The notes under the pieces were generated by a model. The model was not told the DNA's origin. It saw only the letters and a program-made list of their open reading frames with translations, and made no database searches. From Alistipes sp. (lineage in GTDB: Bacteria; Bacteroidota; Bacteroidia; Bacteroidales; Rikenellaceae): DNA of 64,000 nt. The position numbers and the translations under genes are program-made. This document shows positions 58,802 through 64,000 of this stretch, in pieces. Numbering within the stretch: the stretch's first letter is position 1; every line of letters starts with the position of its first letter. The DNA lies in assembly GCA_031285405.1 (NCBI GenBank), contig JAITWH010000013.1:1-64000 (forward strand). Reading direction: 5' to 3'.

Positions 58802-59542
58802 TCAAAATACCTCGCGAAGAATGTCCACCGAGCGAATATCGCGCACAGCGTCAAGGTGGTAGCCGAAGTAGGCCAACATCGAGTTCATGAATTCGCTCCT
58901 CTGCACGCGATTCAGTTGCAGGGTCGCCAGAACATCACAATCGGCCGCAACCGCAGCATCCATAAGAGACCCAAGCAGCGCAGCGTTCTCGCGCGAGAAA
59001 CACTCGCCCCGAGGCTCGATAGGTGTGAAGATCCCCTCGCGGATGTCGAACCAGTGGCCGGCCGACCACTCGCCCGCCGGAAAAAATCCTAAGTGGCGCG
59101 ACAGCCCCACCATGAACCAAAGATGAAAATTCGCCACCCCCGCCCGATCTTCGAAAAAATCCAACCTGCAAACCGAATCCCAAACAAAGTCAAAGAGAGG
59201 AGAGTTAGCCTCCACCTCCCTCACAAGACGATACAGCATCTCGGCCATGAATAGCGCGACGGTGCTTTTGCGCACATCGAACGGGATCGACCCCAGCGGC
59301 ACGGCGGCCCGAATCTCGCGAAACCTGTGCATCTCGGCCCTCGGCGACTCCATCCCCTCGAACTCCACGAGGAACATCGGTTGCAGCAGCGCCGCCCTGT
59401 TGCCGTGGCCGCGCGAGCTGCGCACCCCCTGCACCATGTATGACTGTCGGCCGCCGACGTCTGTCAGCAGCTGCGCCACGAGGCCCGAGTCTCCATACTT
59501 GATGGTGTGCAGAACTATGCCCCGCGCCTTGTAGTTCCTCAT
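58802..59542 (-). CDS. recO: DNA repair protein RecO
   Basis: MRNYKARGIVLHTIKYGDSGLVAQLLTDVGGRQSYMVQGVRS. Confidence 0.9.
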   Translation of the reverse strand: MRNYKARGIVLHTIKYGDSGLVAQLLTDVGGRQSYMVQGVRSSRGHGNRAALLQPMFLVEFEGMESPRAEMHRFREIRAAVPLGSIPFDVRKSTVALFMAEMLYRLVREVEANSPLFDFVWDSVCRLDFFEDRAGVANFHLWFMVGLSRHLGFFPAGEWSAGHWFDIREGIFTPIEPRGECFSRENAALLGSLMDAAVAADCDVLATLQLNRVQRSEFMNSMLAYFGYHLDAVRDIRSVDILREVF

Positions 59543-59566
59543 TCTAATCACCTAAGTGTCACAGTC

Positions 59567-60361
59567 TTACTCCCGATCCCACAGCAGCACCCCGAACCTG
59601 AATCCGGCCGTGACGCCCAACCCGCGTCGGGCGAATCCGCCCACCTCGCTGAACCGGCGATATGAGCCCCAACCCGAGTAGTAGTTGAAGTTCGATTCGC
59701 CGAACTTGCCATCCTTCTTGTAGAACGCATAGCTCAGCCCCAGCCCGGCATACATGTCGAAGTAGAGTCTGTTCGACAGCGCCATGTGCTTGCCCATGTA
59801 GAATCGCGCCGTGGGCTTGAAGTATGTCTTGCTCTCCAGCACCCGCCCATAGTCGTAAAATGTCAGCCCGTTCTCGACATAAGGGATGTAGGTGTCGCCC
59901 ATCACCCCCACTCGAAACAGGTCGAAAGTCACTCCCGTTGCGAAGTACCATCCGCGGCGACTGAATGTGTTCTTAAAGATCGCCGACGTGCCGATGCCCC
60001 ACATCTGGTGGTAGTCGTCGAATCCCGACTCGAAACCGAAACGATCGTTACCTTCGCTGTATCCGCTCCAGTAGCGATAGTCGTTCCTCGCCGGCGCGGC
60101 GTACACCGAGATGCTCGTGCCGATCCAGTGGCCCGGCTTGGGCAGCTCGTACTCGAAGTCGAACTTCAATCCGTTGCTAACCAACCTCAAAGGGCTGACC
60201 GACAGGGTGTAGCGTTGCACCTCTTTTGTGTCGGGCCGCCAATTGATGGGCACCGTGTGGGTGCGCGTCACCGAGTATGTGTAGCTCTCCTGCGCCGACG
60301 CTATTGTCGAGGTGGCGATCGCTCCCAGAAGCAGCGCCGCCAAAATCACCGCTCTTCTCAT
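59567..60361 (-). CDS. Predicted outer-membrane beta-barrel protein
   Basis: Signal MRRAVILAALLLGAIATSTIASAQ; LYFDMYAGLGLSYAF; terminal GFRFGVLLW. Confidence 0.65.
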   Translation of the reverse strand: MRRAVILAALLLGAIATSTIASAQESYTYSVTRTHTVPINWRPDTKEVQRYTLSVSPLRLVSNGLKFDFEYELPKPGHWIGTSISVYAAPARNDYRYWSGYSEGNDRFGFESGFDDYHQMWGIGTSAIFKNTFSRRGWYFATGVTFDLFRVGVMGDTYIPYVENGLTFYDYGRVLESKTYFKPTARFYMGKHMALSNRLYFDMYAGLGLSYAFYKKDGKFGESNFNYYSGWGSYRRFSEVGGFARRGLGVTAGFRFGVLLWDRE

Positions 60362-61155
60362 GGCTGTTCCCTCCTCAGGTCGATTTTGCTGATGAACGTA
60401 AATTTCTCTCGATCGTAACCCAACTGATAGAGGCCGTCGGAGCCGATGACTAACAGTCGCCCGTCGGTCACTATGCAGTCGTAGGCGTCGATGCGTCCCA
60501 CCTCGGGCAGCGAGCCGGCGGTGAAGAGACCCTCGACGTTGCGCGGGTCGGTGATGTCGTAGGCCTTGATGCCGTTGTCGCACACGAAAACTATCTTGCT
60601 CTCGATGTCGACCGCCAACCCGCGCGGCGACGACATGTTGACCTCCTCTATGAGCTCGGGATTCTCCACGTCGCTGATGTCGTACACCTGCAACATGTCG
60701 CCCCGCGCTCCGCACCAGTTGCCCAGCGAATTGTTGAGGGTGACAAAGGCGAGTGTGTCGGCCGCCACCACGGGGTCGCAACTGCGCAGATGCGACGTCG
60801 CCGAACGGTACTTCGGAAACTCGGGCCGCGAGATGTCGTAGATGTACATCGCCCCCTGCGAACCCATGAACAGCACGTCGTCCTTGGCGAAGATGGTCTC
60901 GATCTGACCCCCCACATACATTCGGTCGATGTCGACCGGCTTGCGAGGATCGGCCACCGACACCACGTTGAGGTTGTAGCTGTCGACCGTGTAGAGGTAG
61001 TCGCCCACAAGGGTGAAGCGCGCCATCGAACCTCCCTGACTGCCGCCGCCCGAATTGAGGTCGCCGCTGCCGCTGTAACTTTTATCGCACGAGGCGAGCG
61101 TCAGCGCGGCGAGCGCCGTCACTGTCGCCGCTGCTAAGATCAATATCTTTCTCAT
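60358..61155 (-). CDS. LVIVD-repeat lipoprotein
   Basis: MRKILILAAATVTALAALTLASC; repeated LNVVSVADPRKPVDI / YIYDISRPEFPK / VYDISDVENPELI / AYDITDPRNVEGL. Confidence 0.8.
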   Translation of the reverse strand: MRKILILAAATVTALAALTLASCDKSYSGSGDLNSGGGSQGGSMARFTLVGDYLYTVDSYNLNVVSVADPRKPVDIDRMYVGGQIETIFAKDDVLFMGSQGAMYIYDISRPEFPKYRSATSHLRSCDPVVAADTLAFVTLNNSLGNWCGARGDMLQVYDISDVENPELIEEVNMSSPRGLAVDIESKIVFVCDNGIKAYDITDPRNVEGLFTAGSLPEVGRIDAYDCIVTDGRLLVIGSDGLYQLGYDREKFTFISKIDLRREQP

Positions 61156-61655
61156 CGCCTCTCCTCCGTTTTTTCGACCCTCTTCCACCCCACGAGAATC
61201 ATCTCGCCGTGGCGGCTGCCGTAGTAGTACTCGCCCGTTGGGCTCATTGGTTCGGGCAGAAAGTTCTTCAGTCGCGACGTCACGCTGTCCGACTCAAGGT
61301 CGAAGGTCACAAGGTCGACCGCGTTGTCGAGATACATAACGCCGTCACGCACAGCCACATCCATGCAGCCCGGCGCGACGATGAAGCCTGTGTTGCGCGG
61401 AGCCGCGGGGTCTGTGTTGTCGACGATGTGGACTCCTTTGTAACGCTCGACGATGTAGATATTGTTGCCGTCGATCCAAATTTTGCCCGGATCGACAATC
61501 GCCGCCGCCGTGTCGGCGCGAAACACCGAACGCTCAAGCTCCGCCCGCTCCATGAAAAAGGGCGCGTAGCCGCTGTTGCGATAGGGCGCGATGTCCGACG
61601 AACATAGAAACCACGTTCCCATCAAGGCAGCAACCCACAAAAAAGACTTCGTCAT
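61152..61655 (-). CDS. Short LVIVD-like protein
   Basis: GVHIVDNTDPAAPRNTGFIVAPGCMDVAVRDGVMYLDNAVDLVTFDL. Confidence 0.65.
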   Translation of the reverse strand: MTKSFLWVAALMGTWFLCSSDIAPYRNSGYAPFFMERAELERSVFRADTAAAIVDPGKIWIDGNNIYIVERYKGVHIVDNTDPAAPRNTGFIVAPGCMDVAVRDGVMYLDNAVDLVTFDLESDSVTSRLKNFLPEPMSPTGEYYYGSRHGEMILVGWKRVEKTEERR

Positions 61656-61789
61656 AGTGATTAGTTGTTAGTGATCAGTGGTTAGTGCTAACGCGAAATT
61701 AGTGGTTAACCGGTTAGTGCTAATGCGCGATTTTGCGTAGATCATCGTCGCGTAGCACTAACCACTAACCACTAATAATTAACCACTAT

Positions 61790-62365
61790 TTAATAGTTGT
61801 TCTTCTTCGGCTCATAGTAAGCCTTAGGATGCTGGCAGGCGGGGCAGAGTTCGGGCGCCTTTTTGCCGGTGTGGACATATCCGCAGTTGCGGCACTGCCA
61901 GTCGATGGGCTCGTCGCGCTCGAACATCCCCTGCTCGACCACGCGATCCAACAGAATTCGATAGCGACGTTCGTGCTCGGCCTCGACCGCGGCGATGCGA
62001 CGGAAAGCCTCGGCGATCTCCGAGAATCCCTCGGCGTCGGCCGTGCGTGCAAACTCGGCGTAGAGGATGTCCCACTCCTCGTGCTCACCCTCGGCGGCGG
62101 CCAACAGATTCTCGGCGGTGGTGCCGATCTTGCCGGCGGGGTAGGAGGCGGTGATCTCGACGGGGCCCCCTTCGAGGAACTTGAAGAAGCGCTTGGCGTG
62201 CTCCTTCTCCTGATCGGCGGTTTCGAGGAACACGGCGGCGATCTGTTCGTAGCCCTCCTTCTTGGCGACGCTCGCAAAGAAGGTGTAGCGGTTGCGCGCC
62301 TGCGACTCTCCCGCGAACGATTTCAGCAGGTTCTGTTCGGTTTTCGTACCTTTGATGCTTTTCAT
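61790..62365 (-). CDS. rbr: Rubrerythrin
   Basis: ExxR/H di-iron helices (AGESQARNRYTFFA, QEKEHAKRFFKFLE); C-terminal CRNCGYVHTGKKAPELCPAC rubredoxin-like. Confidence 0.95.
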   Translation of the reverse strand: MKSIKGTKTEQNLLKSFAGESQARNRYTFFASVAKKEGYEQIAAVFLETADQEKEHAKRFFKFLEGGPVEITASYPAGKIGTTAENLLAAAEGEHEEWDILYAEFARTADAEGFSEIAEAFRRIAAVEAEHERRYRILLDRVVEQGMFERDEPIDWQCRNCGYVHTGKKAPELCPACQHPKAYYEPKKNNY

Positions 62366-62534
62366 ATTTTCAACGTATTTTAATTGGTTGATCCCTCTCC
62401 TGACTTTGGAACAAAAGTAACACTATTTTTTTGAAATTACCGAAGAGTTCACTATTTTTGCGGGATTAAAACGGGTGTTATTTTCGTAACACGCGACTAA
62501 CCGTCACACAGTCAAATACATAACGCTCAGCGCA

Positions 62535-62939
62535 ATGGACATTACCCACATCGAACACCTCGGCATCGCCGTGAAAAGTCTGGAAGAGGCCATCCCCTAC
62601 TACGAAAAAGTGCTGGGGCTCACCTGCTACAACATCGAAGAGGTCGCCGACCAGAGGGTGCGCACCGCCTTCTTCAAAGTGGGCGACACCAAGATCGAAC
62701 TGCTGGAACCCACCTCGGAGGAGAGCACCATCGCCAAGTTCATCGAGAATCGCGGCGAGGGGGTACACCACGTTGCCTTCGCGACGAAGAACATCGAGGG
62801 CGCGCTGGCCGAGGCCGAGCAGAAGGGCGTGAGGCTGATCGACAAAACTCCCCGCGCCGGAGCCGAAGGGTTGACCATCGCCTTCCTCCATCCCAAGTCG
62901 ACGGGCGGAGTCCTCACCGAATTCTGTGAGGGGAAATAA
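62535..62939 (+). CDS. mce: Methylmalonyl-CoA epimerase
   Basis: [36 protein letters not shown]. Confidence 0.93.
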   Translation: MDITHIEHLGIAVKSLEEAIPYYEKVLGLTCYNIEEVADQRVRTAFFKVGDTKIELLEPTSEESTIAKFIENRGEGVHHVAFATKNIEGALAEAEQKGVRLIDKTPRAGAEGLTIAFLHPKSTGGVLTEFCEGK

Positions 62940-63020
62940 TATACGTGCGAAGCACACCCCGATTCATGATTCATGATTCATGATTCAAAAAGACAATTCA
63001 ATAAAACAAAATAAACAGGT

Positions 63021-64000
63021 ATGAGTAACATTCAGGAAAAGGTCGGTCAGTTGATCGAACGGCGCGAGAAGGCAGCCTTGGGAGGCGGACAGAAGCGCAT
63101 CGACGGGCAGCACGCCAAAGGCAAGTTCACCGCCCGCGAAAGAATCCACATGCTCTTGGACGAGGGCAGCTTCGAGGAGTTCGACATGTTCGTCGAGCAT
63201 CGTTGCACCAACTTCGGCATGGAGAAGGAGCACTACTTCGGCGACGGAGTGGTGACGGGCTACGGCACGATCGACGGCAGGCTGATCTACGTCTTCGCGC
63301 AGGACTTCACTGTGTACGGCGGCTCGCTGTCGAAGACGATGGCCGAAAAGATATGCAAGGTGATGGATATGGCGATGCGCAACGGAGCCCCCGTGATCGG
63401 CATCAACGACTCGGGCGGCGCACGCATCCAGGAGGGTGTCGACGCGTTGGCCGGATATGCCGACATCTTCCAGAGGAACGTGATGGCGAGCGGCGTCGTG
63501 CCTCAGATCTCTGCCATCTTCGGCCCGTCGGCCGGCGGCGCTGTCTACTCGCCCGCCCTCACCGACTTCGTCATCATGAAGAAGAACACCAGCTATATGT
63601 TCCTCACCGGCCCCAAGGTCGTTAAGACCGTCACGGGCGAGGATGTAACGCAGGAGCAGTTGGGCGGCGCCTCGATGCACACCACCAAGAGCGGTGTGGC
63701 ACATCTGGCGGTCGACACCGAGGAGGAAGGGTTCGAGCTGATGCGCAAGTTGCTCAGCTTCATGCCGCAGAACAACATGGAGGATGCTCCGCTGACGGTG
63801 TGCAACGATCCGGTCGACAGGTTGGAAGATTCGCTCAACGCGATCATCCCCGACAGTCCCAACAAACCTTACGACATGTTCGAGGTGATCCGCGCGGTGG
63901 TCGACAACGGCGACATTCTCGAAACGCACGAGACGTTTGCCAAGAACATCATCACCTGCTTCGCAAGGCTCAACGGTCAGAGCGTGGGCATCATCGCCAA
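63021..64000 (+). CDS. Acyl-CoA carboxylase / methylmalonyl-CoA decarboxylase carboxyltransferase subunit (truncated by window)
   Basis: ATG 63021: [42 protein letters not shown]...[20 protein letters not shown]...[14 protein letters not shown]; open to window end. Confidence 0.93.
   Translation, partial: MSNIQEKVGQLIERREKAALGGGQKRIDGQHAKGKFTARERIHMLLDEGSFEEFDMFVEHRCTNFGMEKEHYFGDGVVTGYGTIDGRLIYVFAQDFTVYGGSLSKTMAEKICKVMDMAMRNGAPVIGINDSGGARIQEGVDALAGYADIFQRNVMASGVVPQISAIFGPSAGGAVYSPALTDFVIMKKNTSYMFLTGPKVVKTVTGEDVTQEQLGGASMHTTKSGVAHLAVDTEEEGFELMRKLLSFMPQNNMEDAPLTVCNDPVDRLEDSLNAIIPDSPNKPYDMFEVIRAVVDNGDILETHETFAKNIITCFARLNGQSVGIIA

Overview
This is a high-GC Bacteroidales-type chromosomal window; the taxon is inferred from SusC/SusD, FecR, TAnnTTTG-type -7 motifs and menaquinone/propionate genes. 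It opens at the 3' end of an rRNA operon (5S rRNA). Most of it is housekeeping: corA, mqnA, uvrA, thrA, gyrA, polA, queD, lrp, pgk, valS, lon, ddl, a Mur ligase, recO, rubrerythrin, methylmalonyl-CoA epimerase and a truncated carboxyltransferase subunit. Accessory parts are: (i) a compact kinase / vWA / pseudokinase-WG-repeat cassette (13.56-16.29 kb) next to a very dense hairpin cluster; (ii) an AT-richer patch (about 32.2-34.8 kb) with a surface zincin-like gene split by one in-frame TGA; (iii) a fructan-type polysaccharide utilization locus (36.2-48.3 kb) whose GH32 enzyme lacks the canonical nucleophile Asp and whose sigma and anti-sigma genes lie 11 kb apart; (iv) an overlapping LVIVD-repeat gene trio. 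The most distinctive genome-scale signal is a family of short modular intergenic repeats (TTTTCAATTTTCAA, GCGTTAGC/CGCGTAGC, GCCGGCGTTCCGGCC, AACCACTAATCAC, ATGAATCATGAATC and others). They abut stop codons and in two cases sit inside coding sequence: in frame in valyl-tRNA synthetase, and as the signal-peptide core of an M23 peptidase, in opposite orientations. All product calls come from reading protein motifs; no database search was run.
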